Shown: positions 26,546 to 35,103 of the stretch, in pieces | Layout of the letters: the number at the start of each line of letters is the position of its first letter | Position numbering within the stretch: the stretch's first letter is position 1 | NCBI GenBank assembly: GCA_017443895.1 | Contig: JAFSXU010000076.1 | Span: 1 to 37,060, forward strand | Reading direction: 5' to 3' | Source of the DNA: Clostridia bacterium | GTDB taxonomy: Bacteria; Bacillota; Clostridia; UBA1381 | DNA length: 37,060 bases | Made by a program: the position numbers and the translations under genes | Notes under the pieces: generated by a model | Databases searched by the model: none | What the model was told of the DNA's origin: nothing | Seen by the model: only the letters and a program-made list of their open reading frames with translations

Positions 26546-28591
26546 ATGAGGCTTGACGGCGGCGGATATGTAACAGCAATTATACCGCATAATGACGGTA
26601 CAATGTACGCCCGTACCGATATAAGCGGAATGTTTAAGAGGAATGCAGACGGGTCATGGACGCAAATGTTTGATTTTCTGAAAAATTCAGAAATGAATTT
26701 AATGGGCGTCATCGGTATGGCTATAGCACCGCAGGACTCAAACACAGTTTATGCCGCGGCAGGTCAGGTATCGTCAAAGAACGGCAATACTGTAAATGGC
26801 GAGGTATTTAAAACTACCGACGGCGGTAAGACTTGGAAAAAGGCAGGACTGTCAAAACCGTTCGGAGCAAACGAGGCAGGTAAAATATGCGGTGAGGTGG
26901 TTGCAATATCACCGTATGATATAAACACCGTATATGTACTTACAAAAACGGACGGTCTATGGAAAACCTCTGACGGAGCAAAAACATGGCAGAGCGTTGA
27001 GAGCTTCCCCTCATCAAGTGTAAACGGTGGCTTTGTAGAGTTCTCCAAAACCTCTGCTGACACTGTTTATGTAAATATAACAGGCGAGGGAATGTATAAA
27101 TCTGACGATAGTGGTAAAACATGGGCTTTAACGGCATCAACTCCTAAAAATTTAAGACGGGTTGCACAGAAAGCTGACGGAGAGCTTTTGTGTTCTGCAG
27201 ATGACGGAATTTACCGTTATAAAAATAATGTATGGAGCTGTATTTATCAGCGTGATGTGTCAACTTCGGGTGTGCGTGCGGGAATAAGCGGTATTGATAT
27301 AGACCCGTATAATGAAAAGCATATTGTTGCCATAACCTCATTAGGCAGCGATGGAAGTACAGGACTTGGCAATAACCATATTCTTGAATCCTATGACGGC
27401 GGAAATACATTTACCGACAGATACGATGACCATAACAATAGCACAAACTACAATTTTATAAATTCATCTGTATTTGTAAATCAGTTTACAAGCGCATCGT
27501 CAATTGTATTTGACAGGCAAAGATCGGGAGTTGTATATATTTCCGATTGGTACGGAGTGTTTGAAACAGGGAATATACAGAATAAGCCGATTTCTGTTAT
27601 CAGATCGTCAAAGGGTATTGAAAACACTCTTTCATATGCGGTAAAGGCAATACCCGGCGAATATTCGCTTATGGCAGGCTTTGCAGATGTTGGCGCTATG
27701 GGCTGGAGTAATACCGGTGCAATGGCGCAGAAAATGAAGTCGTCAAATACCGATATTCAGGACGCAACCGAGTTTGACTACTGCGAAAAGCACCCTGAAA
27801 TGATAGTTCGTGTCGGCGCATATCATAAGGACAGTAACGGAAATAAAAATGCAGGTCTTGCAGCAACTGCCGACGGCGGAAAGAATTGGGTATCGGCAAC
27901 CTTGCCCGAAGCATGGACACAGGGCCTGGGTGCAACAATACACATCGGACCGCATGTTGCATTGTCTGCGGATATTAACACGCAGGGTTTCCCGACAGTT
28001 GTTATGACAGGCAATGACGGAGTATATTACAGTGACGACTGTGCCGATACATGGTCAAAGTCAAGCGGTGTAACATACAAAGCTCATGGCTTGTGGGTAT
28101 ACAATACACCGTTGGTATCTGACAGGGTGGAGAATGGTACATTCTATTTGTGTCAGGATAACAACTTCTATGTAAGCCGTGACGGTGGAAAGTCTTTTGA
28201 AGTGTACAATTCAAATGTACCCGATGCACAAAGGTATATACAGCTTGTTGCATCACCGAATGAAGCAGGTACGCTTGTTTTAACAACGGGCAAGGGCGTG
28301 TACATAACAAAGGATTACGGTAAAACCTTTACAAAGACGGGTAACTTTGTTGCTCCTAAAAAATCGGCATTCGGAAAAGGCGAATTAAATCCGATACTCT
28401 ATGTATTTGATATAGACGATGCACATTCGGGACTTTATATGTCCCCGAATATGGGCGAGGATTGGTTAAAGGTAAAGACACAGAATAATAATTTCTGCGG
28501 AATTACCGATATGGACGCTGATAAGGTTACAGAAGGACTTGTATACATTTCAACAAGCAACAGAGGTGTGTTCAGCCTTAGTATTAAGTAA
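26546..28591 (+). CDS. GH74-type hydrolase without signal peptide
   Basis: 681 residues from ATG 26546; a GTG at 26537 is in frame. AAGGTGA (26534-26540) sits just before ATG 26546 as a ribosome site. The protein opens directly in the first propeller blade (MRLDGGGYVTAI) and has about nine Asp-box turns such as TDGGKTWKK and RDGGKSFEV. D25 (ARTDISG) and D381 (GFADVGAM) match the two GH74 catalytic positions. No signal peptide is present, though GH74 enzymes act on polymers outside the cell. The frame is shared with the preceding secreted CBM protein across one TGA. The gene is therefore either a cytoplasmic oligosaccharide-active form or the catalytic half of a split secreted enzyme. Confidence 0.82.
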   Translation: MRLDGGGYVTAIIPHNDGTMYARTDISGMFKRNADGSWTQMFDFLKNSEMNLMGVIGMAIAPQDSNTVYAAAGQVSSKNGNTVNGEVFKTTDGGKTWKKAGLSKPFGANEAGKICGEVVAISPYDINTVYVLTKTDGLWKTSDGAKTWQSVESFPSSSVNGGFVEFSKTSADTVYVNITGEGMYKSDDSGKTWALTASTPKNLRRVAQKADGELLCSADDGIYRYKNNVWSCIYQRDVSTSGVRAGISGIDIDPYNEKHIVAITSLGSDGSTGLGNNHILESYDGGNTFTDRYDDHNNSTNYNFINSSVFVNQFTSASSIVFDRQRSGVVYISDWYGVFETGNIQNKPISVIRSSKGIENTLSYAVKAIPGEYSLMAGFADVGAMGWSNTGAMAQKMKSSNTDIQDATEFDYCEKHPEMIVRVGAYHKDSNGNKNAGLAATADGGKNWVSATLPEAWTQGLGATIHIGPHVALSADINTQGFPTVVMTGNDGVYYSDDCADTWSKSSGVTYKAHGLWVYNTPLVSDRVENGTFYLCQDNNFYVSRDGGKSFEVYNSNVPDAQRYIQLVASPNEAGTLVLTTGKGVYITKDYGKTFTKTGNFVAPKKSAFGKGELNPILYVFDIDDAHSGLYMSPNMGEDWLKVKTQNNNFCGITDMDADKVTEGLVYISTSNRGVFSLSIK

Positions 28592-28602
28592 AAAATTAAA
28601 AT

Positions 28603-28642
28603 AAAGAGCTCCTGCCACACTATTGTGGCAGGAACACTCTTT
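28603..28642 (+). terminator. Stem-loop after the second GH74 gene
   Basis: CCTGCCACA (28611-28619) and TGTGGCAGG (28624-28632) form a perfect nine-base stem with a CTAT loop. The outer AAAGAG (28603-28608) can pair with CTCTTT (28637-28642). The T run after it is short, so termination may be partial. It shares bases with the next hairpin. Confidence 0.6.
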
Positions 28643-28665
28643 ACAGTGTGTAAAGCATATTTTTT
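28639..28665 (+). terminator. Weak terminator-like hairpin with U tract
   Basis: CTTTACA (28639-28645) and TGTAAAG (28649-28655) pair around GTG and are followed by CATATTTTTT. The stem is AT-rich and short. Its left arm can instead pair with CTGTAAAGAG at 28671-28680, which would remove the terminator shape. Confidence 0.45.
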
Positions 28666-28686
28666 AGATACTGTAAAGAGTAGAGA

Positions 28687-28713
28687 ATGATATATAAAAG
28701 GGATACAAGATGA
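28687..28713 (+). other. Possible eight-codon upstream ORF, duplicated start
   Basis: ATG 28687 opens a reading frame coding for MIYKRDTR, whose TGA overlaps the ATG of the esterase gene. The 13 bases ATGATATATAAAA occur at both 28687-28699 and 28710-28722, so the start region seems duplicated. The ribosome site for the mini-ORF is weak. It may be a decoy start or a translational-coupling leader. Confidence 0.35.
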
Positions 28714-29738
28714 TATATAAAAACGCATATATACATAATGCTACAGAGCTTTGTGTTGACGATGATGGTTCTATGACATGGTACAGAATGCCCAAAAATC
28801 TCATGGACAAGTTTGATATTGAAAGCGCAAAAAAAATGAATGTCTGCTCCACGGGTGTTGAAGTAAGGTTTGTACTAAACGGAGACAGCGCAACTGTCCG
28901 TATGCGTGCGGTGGATAACGGTGGAAGTACAGATAACAGCTTTCATATATTCCGTGGCGGAGTTCAGGGCGGATATACGGATATGGTTAATGTTAATGTT
29001 GGGTCAGATGAGCGCTCATATGTAATTGAAAAGGCAAAAAACATAGAGATTTTAAAGGCAATGTCAAGGGAGGCAAATGACGGATTTTCGCCTGAGGTGA
29101 TACGGATAATATTTGACAGAGGGACATATAAAATTCTTGACATTTCGGGAGATATAAGACCGCCAAAGACAGAAGAAATGCCGTCAAAAACGCTTATGTG
29201 CTACGGCTCTTCAATTACACACGGCTCAAACTCCTTGGATATGTCACATTCTTGGGCATCAATGGTTTCAAGAAAATTGCATATGGATCTTAGAAATCTT
29301 GGTATGGCAGGAAGCTGTGCAATGGAGCATGATGTAATTGACTATATTGCATCGGAGGGCGAAAAAGGCAATTGGGATATGGCAATTTTGGAGCTTGGTG
29401 CAAATGTTCTTTCGTGGAAACCTGATAAAATTCGGGAAAGGACGAGCTATGCAATAACCAATGTTGCAAAAAGAAATCCCGATAAAAGGATTTTTATAAT
29501 ATCCCCGATTTACGGCGGTTATGACTTTAAAGGTATGGATATAGCGGTTATCTGGCGAAAAACCTTAGAAGAAGTGGTATCAAGCTTGGCATTTGATAAT
29601 GTAACATACATAAACGGACTTGATTTATTGGGTAAAATATCGCTTTTGTCAGCTGATGAGGTACACCCCAATATCTACGGAGTTGAAGAAATGGAAAAAA
29701 AACTTATAAAGATAATAAAGGAGAGTAGCAAGTTATGA
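28710..29738 (+). CDS. SGNH/GDSL-type esterase with N-terminal beta domain
   Basis: 342 residues, no signal peptide. Residues 1-150 form a beta-sandwich-like lead domain. The SGNH part starts at about 160 with GSSITHG (166-172; S168 as nucleophile), then LGMAGSC (197-203), LGAN (229-232; N232) and DEVHPN (316-321; D316 and H319). The arrangement recalls carbohydrate acetylesterases of the CE2 kind, so removal of acetyl or other acyl groups from imported oligosaccharides is likely. AAAAGGG lies about eight bases before ATG 28710. It is the first of six genes that overlap or almost touch, implying co-translation. The stop overlaps the next start as ATGA. Confidence 0.82.
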   Translation: MIYKNAYIHNATELCVDDDGSMTWYRMPKNLMDKFDIESAKKMNVCSTGVEVRFVLNGDSATVRMRAVDNGGSTDNSFHIFRGGVQGGYTDMVNVNVGSDERSYVIEKAKNIEILKAMSREANDGFSPEVIRIIFDRGTYKILDISGDIRPPKTEEMPSKTLMCYGSSITHGSNSLDMSHSWASMVSRKLHMDLRNLGMAGSCAMEHDVIDYIASEGEKGNWDMAILELGANVLSWKPDKIRERTSYAITNVAKRNPDKRIFIISPIYGGYDFKGMDIAVIWRKTLEEVVSSLAFDNVTYINGLDLLGKISLLSADEVHPNIYGVEEMEKKLIKIIKESSKL

Positions 29739-30784
29739 AATACACTGATTATAAAACCACAAGAGCGGTGGTAATTGAAAGGCCGTACTATGCAAATGTA
29801 AGAGAAATAGAGCTTACAGAGCCGATGAGTGATGCATATGTGTGTCAGACATTGTTTTCATCAATTTCAAGCGGTACGGATATGAAAACATATAAGGGTA
29901 TGCAACACCCCGAGCAGTGTTATTTTCCGCTTGTGCCGGGCTATGAAACAGCAGGTATAGTTGTTGCAAAAGGTCCTGATGCAAGGCGCGATTTGAATAT
30001 TGGCGACAGAGTAATGATAAACGAGTGCAGAAAATACGGTAATGTCTGCTCGGCATGGGGCGGAGGCAGTGAGTTTACCATAAAGGACAGTAATACAACA
30101 AACGACCAGTTTGATTACAGTGTTAAAATCCCCGATAATGTTACATATGAACAGGCAGTTTTGGCGTATCTTGCCTGCGTACCTCTGAAGGGTATACGCC
30201 GTCTTACATTAAGACCACACGAAACGGTTGTTGTCATAGGTGCAGGTATGGTCGGTATTTCAGCGGTGCAGGAACTAAAAATTATAGAGCCTACATTGCA
30301 GGTAATATCTGTAGATAGAAATGCATTCAGAAGAAGTATAGCATCACATTATGCCGATATTGTATGCTCACCTGAAGATGCCGAGAGTGTAATCAGGGAA
30401 GCAACCAACGGCAAAATGGCAGATCAGTTAATGGAATGCAGCGGAAATCCGGAGGTAGTAGGAACTCTGCACCGTTTTATAAAGGACGGAGGCTGGGAAA
30501 AAGACGATATTCCGGCACATATTCACTTAAACGGTGACTATCCGGACAGGATAATTTTTGACCACTACCATAGGTGGTTTGTTAAAAATGCCACTATTAC
30601 AATGACCTGTGCGCTTGCGGCAGGCTGTAAGGAGCAGGTACTATCATGGATATCCGAGGGCAGGTTTGATACAGAAAAGCTCCCGTATGAGGTATGGGGA
30701 GTATCAAAGGCGAAGGAAGCGTTTGAGTATAAGGACAAAGCAGGCGAGGAATGTTTTAAGATACTGTTTGATTGGAGCAAGTAA
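29735..30784 (+). CDS. Medium-chain dehydrogenase (MDR), apparently lacking catalytic zinc ligands
   Basis: A 349-residue protein with the GroES-like domain (about 1-150) and a Rossmann domain with VIGAGMVG (167-174) and a following acidic residue in ISVDRN. In zinc alcohol dehydrogenases the sequences CGTD and GHE supply metal ligands; here they read SGTD (46-49) and GYE (69-71). The catalytic zinc site is therefore probably absent, as in some BchC-like or reductase members. It likely oxidises or reduces a sugar or cyclitol by another mechanism. AAGGAG precedes the start, which overlaps the esterase stop by four bases; its own stop overlaps the next start (TAATG). Confidence 0.8.
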   Translation: MKYTDYKTTRAVVIERPYYANVREIELTEPMSDAYVCQTLFSSISSGTDMKTYKGMQHPEQCYFPLVPGYETAGIVVAKGPDARRDLNIGDRVMINECRKYGNVCSAWGGGSEFTIKDSNTTNDQFDYSVKIPDNVTYEQAVLAYLACVPLKGIRRLTLRPHETVVVIGAGMVGISAVQELKIIEPTLQVISVDRNAFRRSIASHYADIVCSPEDAESVIREATNGKMADQLMECSGNPEVVGTLHRFIKDGGWEKDDIPAHIHLNGDYPDRIIFDHYHRWFVKNATITMTCALAAGCKEQVLSWISEGRFDTEKLPYEVWGVSKAKEAFEYKDKAGEECFKILFDWSK

Positions 30785-32898
30785 TGAAATACACTTATAG
30801 GGATTATCTGTTTGGCAAAACATTGTTGCGGTATGTAATTTCGGACGAAACAGGCAGAGTGTTTTTAAATGTCTTGCCACAGGACGCAAAAAAAGCACCG
30901 AATGAAACTTTTGAAACTGTAAGGATAAGCGGTGATTTTGACGATAATTATGACTGGTACGAGGGCGCGCTTTTCCATTTACAGCTTTCGCATCATGCAA
31001 GGTCGCCGTATGCAAACAGTCAAAAGCTCGGCGCATCATATACCGATATGCGCTTTAGAAATCAGACCGTAACAAGGACAGAGGATAAGACGGTAATAGA
31101 AACGCTTGTCGCATCTGATGAGGGTTATGAGGTTTGCCATACTCTTACAAATTATAAGGGTGATGACGGGTTTTTAGTGTATTGTACATTCAAAAATAAT
31201 ACAGGCAAGGCGCTTACTCTTGAAATGTTTGAGGGTGCAAGCCTTGACAATTTAAGTCCGTATATGGACGATGACGGCTCAAAGGATTTGTCCGTTCATG
31301 TATTTAAATCAGGCTGGGGAACGGAGGGTGTACATTTTGAGTATACCTTGCCAGAACTCAATATCGGCAAAGGCTGGGGCGGTAACTATAAAAACCATAA
31401 AATAGGAACGCAGGGCTCACGCCCTACAGCGGACTATTTCCCGATTATGGCTGTTGAGGATAAAAAAGCCGGGGTAATATGGGGCATGGAACTTTATTGT
31501 GAGGGCACATGGCAGATTGAGTTATCACGCATTGGCTGGAAACTGTCAATGTCGGGCGGTTTGGGTGATTGTGATTACGGTAACTGGACAAAAACCGTTC
31601 AAGACGGCGATAGCTTTAAAACTCCCAAAACGCTTATTGCATCGGTGAGTGGCGGAATATCTGACTTGTGCGATATATTTCTTAAAATGCGCGATAAGGA
31701 TATTGTATCGTATGGCAAGAGTTCAATGCCTGTAATATTTAATGAATGGTGTACCAGCTGGGGTAAACCGTCGCACGAAAAAAATCTTGAGCTTGCAAAA
31801 AAACTGAATAAGTCAAAACTTCGCTACTTTGTTATGGACGCAGGCTGGTATAGTGGCGCTATAGGCGATTGGGAGGTCAAAAAAGAGATTTTCCCAAACG
31901 GCTTGCGTGCATATACAGACGATATAAAAAAACTCGGTTTTGTGCCGGGAATATGGATGGAGCTTGAATGTACAAATGAAGGCTCAAAGTATTTCAGCCC
32001 CCAATACGATAATATGCATCTTACTCATAACGGAGATGTAATAGTGGGCAGTGTCGGTCTTGCAAGGCGTGAGAGCTTTTGGAATTTTACAAACCCCGAA
32101 ACTGTAGGACTGCTTGAAAAAAAGATTATAAACTTTCTCAAGGAAAACGGCTTTGGTTATTTAAAGATAGATTACAATGCAAATATCGGCACCTCCTGTG
32201 ACGGATATGAGAGTGGCGGCGAGGGGCTAAGACAGCAAATGCTGGCGGTGCATAGCTTCATAAAAAAGATTAGAACCGAAATCCCCGATATTGTAATAGA
32301 AAACTGTTCGTCGGGCGGTATGAGGCTTGAGCCTAATATGATGTCGTTAACTGATATGAGCTCGTTTTCAGATGCACATGTGTCGGTTGATATTCCTATA
32401 ATTGCCGCTAATTTGCAATATATTATTCCGCCGTGTCAGAGTCAGATTTGGTGTACATTACGGTCGGGCTTTGGTAAAGACAGGTTTTCCTACACAGTTG
32501 CATCGGGATTTTTGGGCAGGATTTGCTGGTCTGGCGATATTATGAGCCTGAATGATGAGCAGATGGAAGCTGTCTATAAAGCAGAGGATTTTTATGAGCA
32601 GGTATCCCATATTATACGGCACGGCAAGAGCATTGTTTTTAGGACACAAAAGCTTATAAATTTCCGTTACCCCGAAGGTACACAGGCGGTTATAAGATAC
32701 TCCGATACAGGGGATATGGCACTTGTGGTATATCATAGCTTTAAAAATCCGCAAAAACTTAAAATCCCGTTAAGCGGTAAATGGGAGGCGGAAAAAACGC
32801 TTTATGATGCCGATATAAAAATAACGGATGAAATATTGATTGATGAGAAGAAAGAATTTTTCGGTAATGTCGTGCTTTTAAGAAAGACGGGTGATTAA
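30784..32898 (+). CDS. GH36-family alpha-galactosidase-like hydrolase
   Basis: 704 residues from ATG 30784 (TAATG overlap with the MDR gene), in preference to the in-frame TTG 30772. The N-terminal ~310 residues are a beta super-sandwich, followed by the barrel with NEWCTSWG (321-328), MDAGWYSG, and D463 in YLKIDYNANIG as nucleophile. The conserved ENCSSGGMRLE comes next, and D530 in FSDAHVSVD is the acid/base. The usual KWD and SDNTD motifs are altered to KID and SDAHVS, so it may lie in a divergent GH36 branch. No signal peptide is present, so it acts on imported oligosaccharides. Alpha-galactosidase is the best guess; other alpha-linked sugars cannot be excluded. Confidence 0.83.
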   Translation: MKYTYRDYLFGKTLLRYVISDETGRVFLNVLPQDAKKAPNETFETVRISGDFDDNYDWYEGALFHLQLSHHARSPYANSQKLGASYTDMRFRNQTVTRTEDKTVIETLVASDEGYEVCHTLTNYKGDDGFLVYCTFKNNTGKALTLEMFEGASLDNLSPYMDDDGSKDLSVHVFKSGWGTEGVHFEYTLPELNIGKGWGGNYKNHKIGTQGSRPTADYFPIMAVEDKKAGVIWGMELYCEGTWQIELSRIGWKLSMSGGLGDCDYGNWTKTVQDGDSFKTPKTLIASVSGGISDLCDIFLKMRDKDIVSYGKSSMPVIFNEWCTSWGKPSHEKNLELAKKLNKSKLRYFVMDAGWYSGAIGDWEVKKEIFPNGLRAYTDDIKKLGFVPGIWMELECTNEGSKYFSPQYDNMHLTHNGDVIVGSVGLARRESFWNFTNPETVGLLEKKIINFLKENGFGYLKIDYNANIGTSCDGYESGGEGLRQQMLAVHSFIKKIRTEIPDIVIENCSSGGMRLEPNMMSLTDMSSFSDAHVSVDIPIIAANLQYIIPPCQSQIWCTLRSGFGKDRFSYTVASGFLGRICWSGDIMSLNDEQMEAVYKAEDFYEQVSHIIRHGKSIVFRTQKLINFRYPEGTQAVIRYSDTGDMALVVYHSFKNPQKLKIPLSGKWEAEKTLYDADIKITDEILIDEKKEFFGNVVLLRKTGD

Positions 32899-32899
32899 A

Positions 32900-33721
32900 A
32901 TGATTTTTGGAAATGCTGCGTGGGGGTTTCGTGAAACTCCAATAGAAGAGCAGTTTAGAATTACATCGGATATGGGTATTTCTGAGCTTGAGATAGGCAT
33001 TGCAAATGCACCTTGTGATATTCCGCTTACGGTAGATAATTCAGGTATTGAGAAAATAAAAAAACTCTCCCTAAACTATGGTGTCGGAATAAGCTGTGCG
33101 GCAACCGGTAACGATTTTACTGTCCCCAATAACGACTGTGAAAAGATAAAGCGTGTTATAGATATATGCAATGGGCTTGGAGTTAAGTATTTGCGCATAT
33201 TTGCAGGCTTTAGTGCTGTAGACGAGGTCAGAGGCGATAGATTTGATAAAATGGTTAAATCGCTTTGTGAGGTATGTAATTATGCAAAGACAAGGTCGGT
33301 AGTACCTGTAATAGAAACGCATGGCGGTGTAACAGGCTATGAAGACGGAGTTGAGCATTTTATGAGTACCACTACAGACCTTGACACATTAAAGAAAATT
33401 TTGTCGGCTATTCCCGATAATGCAAGAGTTTGTTTTGACCCTGCAAACCTTTATGCTGTGGGTGTAACAAAACCGCATGAATTTTATAAGCGCATAAGGG
33501 ATAAGGTAGCATATGCACACTTTAAGGATTTTAAAAGGCTCCCGTCAGGGCATTTGAAGCCGTCATTTTGCGGAGACAGTGAAATGGACTGGAACGCTAT
33601 TTTAAGGGAAATGCAGGATTTTGGCGGAATTTGTATGTTTGAGTATGAGAATACCGAGGACATAGAAACGGGACTTAAAAAATCTTATGAATATATACAA
33701 GGGAGGATACAGAACCAATGA
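32900..33721 (+). CDS. Sugar phosphate isomerase/epimerase-like TIM-barrel protein
   Basis: 273 residues from ATG 32900. GTG 32891 is in frame, but GGTGAT fits better as the ribosome site for the ATG. The AP-endonuclease-2/xylose-isomerase-like fold is shown by a conserved metal set: Glu in PVIETHGG, Asp in VCFDPANLY, His in AYAHFKDFK and Glu in MFEYENTE. Such proteins isomerise or epimerise ketoses, or act on inosose-type compounds. The gene overlaps the following one by four bases and sits one base after the GH36 stop. It may convert the sugar released by GH36 or the product of the MDR enzyme. Confidence 0.82.
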   Translation: MIFGNAAWGFRETPIEEQFRITSDMGISELEIGIANAPCDIPLTVDNSGIEKIKKLSLNYGVGISCAATGNDFTVPNNDCEKIKRVIDICNGLGVKYLRIFAGFSAVDEVRGDRFDKMVKSLCEVCNYAKTRSVVPVIETHGGVTGYEDGVEHFMSTTTDLDTLKKILSAIPDNARVCFDPANLYAVGVTKPHEFYKRIRDKVAYAHFKDFKRLPSGHLKPSFCGDSEMDWNAILREMQDFGGICMFEYENTEDIETGLKKSYEYIQGRIQNQ

Positions 33722-35103
33722 ACAAACCTAAAATAATTTTTTTACCCCATGCAAATATTCAATATTCGCAGTTAAAACCTGAAAAGCGTGAATGGGTAAT
33801 CAGAAACTGCTATGATAAGCTGTTTGATATTATAGACGGCGGTGATTATAAGATAGGCTTTGAAGCAAGCGGAATAACGATTGATGAAATGGCAAGGCTC
33901 GCACCTGATGTGCTAAAAAAACTCAAAAAGCTTATCGCCGAGGGCAAGATTGAGCCTGTATGCTCACCGTATATTCATTTTATGCTTTCAAATATCCCAA
34001 AAGAGGTGTGTGTTCATTCGCTAAAGCACTCGATCAAGGTCTGGGAAAAGCATACGGGTAAACGGCCTGAGGTGGGTTGGAATCCCGAGTGTGGCTGGGC
34101 AGGATATATCCCTGATGTGTATAAAGAGGCAGGCTTAAAGGCACTTATAATGGACGCTGATTCTTTAATGCTTTCGTTTGACGAGATACGGACGGCTACC
34201 GGTCTTGAATTTGATGTTCAAGGCCATTCAAATAAAAACCACCTGTTTAAGATTGAGGAATATATAAAGGATAAGCCTGAATTTTTGAAATTTATAACAA
34301 ACGCATCTGTTGCACCGAACGGATTAAAAATGATATTCCGTTCCGATTGTATGGCAAACCTGCTATTGTGGTATCTTATGGGTGCTACAGAGGGCATGAG
34401 AGACGAGCCTATCAATATGCAGGAAATAAAGACAATGTTAGCTAATTGGAAAGAGCGTATTGAGGCTACGGGAAGCTTTATAATGCCGTATGCCGAAGAT
34501 GCCGAATACATTGGCTCCAGTGCATATTTCTATGTAAAGCAGTTTAACCAGGCACGCTTTTTTGAGCCTGAGCCAAAGAGCGTGGATAGGTTTAAGGAAA
34601 TTTTAGATACTGCAAAGAATGCAGGCTATGAGTTTGCCCTGCCTTCAGAGGTGCTTGATAAAACAATCGAAAATGAATATGTTGATAACATTGAAAACGG
34701 AGTTGCATGGCATGGCGGAACCGCCAAAGCATGGGCAAATACAGAGTATTCAAGGATTATGGACCCTGTTTGTCTGTCGATTTTAAACGGAATAAAGGCA
34801 GTAGCCCAAAAGCTTGACGAGGATATGGACAGCCTTAGCATTGAGCTTGATAATGCCATGAGGGCACTGGCATCTGCATGGGTGTCAGACAGCCGTTGGC
34901 CGCCTGCGCCCACAAGCCCGGGACGGTTTAATGTGGAGGAGTCCATAAAGGATTTGTATAAGGCAAATGACTATATTGCATTGGCTATGGAAAAGGGCGG
35001 TATTTCAAAAAAGCGTGGTATTTATTCACCACAGCTTATGGAAACGCAGATAAAGGCGATTGATGACTTGCTTATGTCGAAAAAATATTTTGGTGAAGAA
35101 TGA
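33718..35103 (+). CDS. GH57-like glycoside hydrolase
   Basis: 461 residues, cytoplasmic. The start FLPHANIQYSQ recalls the first GH57 motif (a His near the N-terminus). GWNPECGWAGY (120-130) supplies E124 as candidate nucleophile, and EDAEYIG (260-266) supplies D261 in the place of the family DAELFG acid/base. The C-terminal ~150 residues are helical. GH57 includes alpha-amylases, branching enzymes and alpha-galactosidases. GGGAGGA lies before the start, which overlaps the isomerase stop by four bases. Its link to GH36 and a radical SAM gene is unusual. Identity is based on motifs only and the substrate is unknown. Confidence 0.68.
   Translation: MNKPKIIFLPHANIQYSQLKPEKREWVIRNCYDKLFDIIDGGDYKIGFEASGITIDEMARLAPDVLKKLKKLIAEGKIEPVCSPYIHFMLSNIPKEVCVHSLKHSIKVWEKHTGKRPEVGWNPECGWAGYIPDVYKEAGLKALIMDADSLMLSFDEIRTATGLEFDVQGHSNKNHLFKIEEYIKDKPEFLKFITNASVAPNGLKMIFRSDCMANLLLWYLMGATEGMRDEPINMQEIKTMLANWKERIEATGSFIMPYAEDAEYIGSSAYFYVKQFNQARFFEPEPKSVDRFKEILDTAKNAGYEFALPSEVLDKTIENEYVDNIENGVAWHGGTAKAWANTEYSRIMDPVCLSILNGIKAVAQKLDEDMDSLSIELDNAMRALASAWVSDSRWPPAPTSPGRFNVEESIKDLYKANDYIALAMEKGGISKKRGIYSPQLMETQIKAIDDLLMSKKYFGEE

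Noticed and set aside
29735-30784. Ordinary zinc-dependent alcohol or threonine dehydrogenase
   Set aside because: The catalytic Cys and His positions are Ser and Tyr, so a standard zinc mechanism is not supported.
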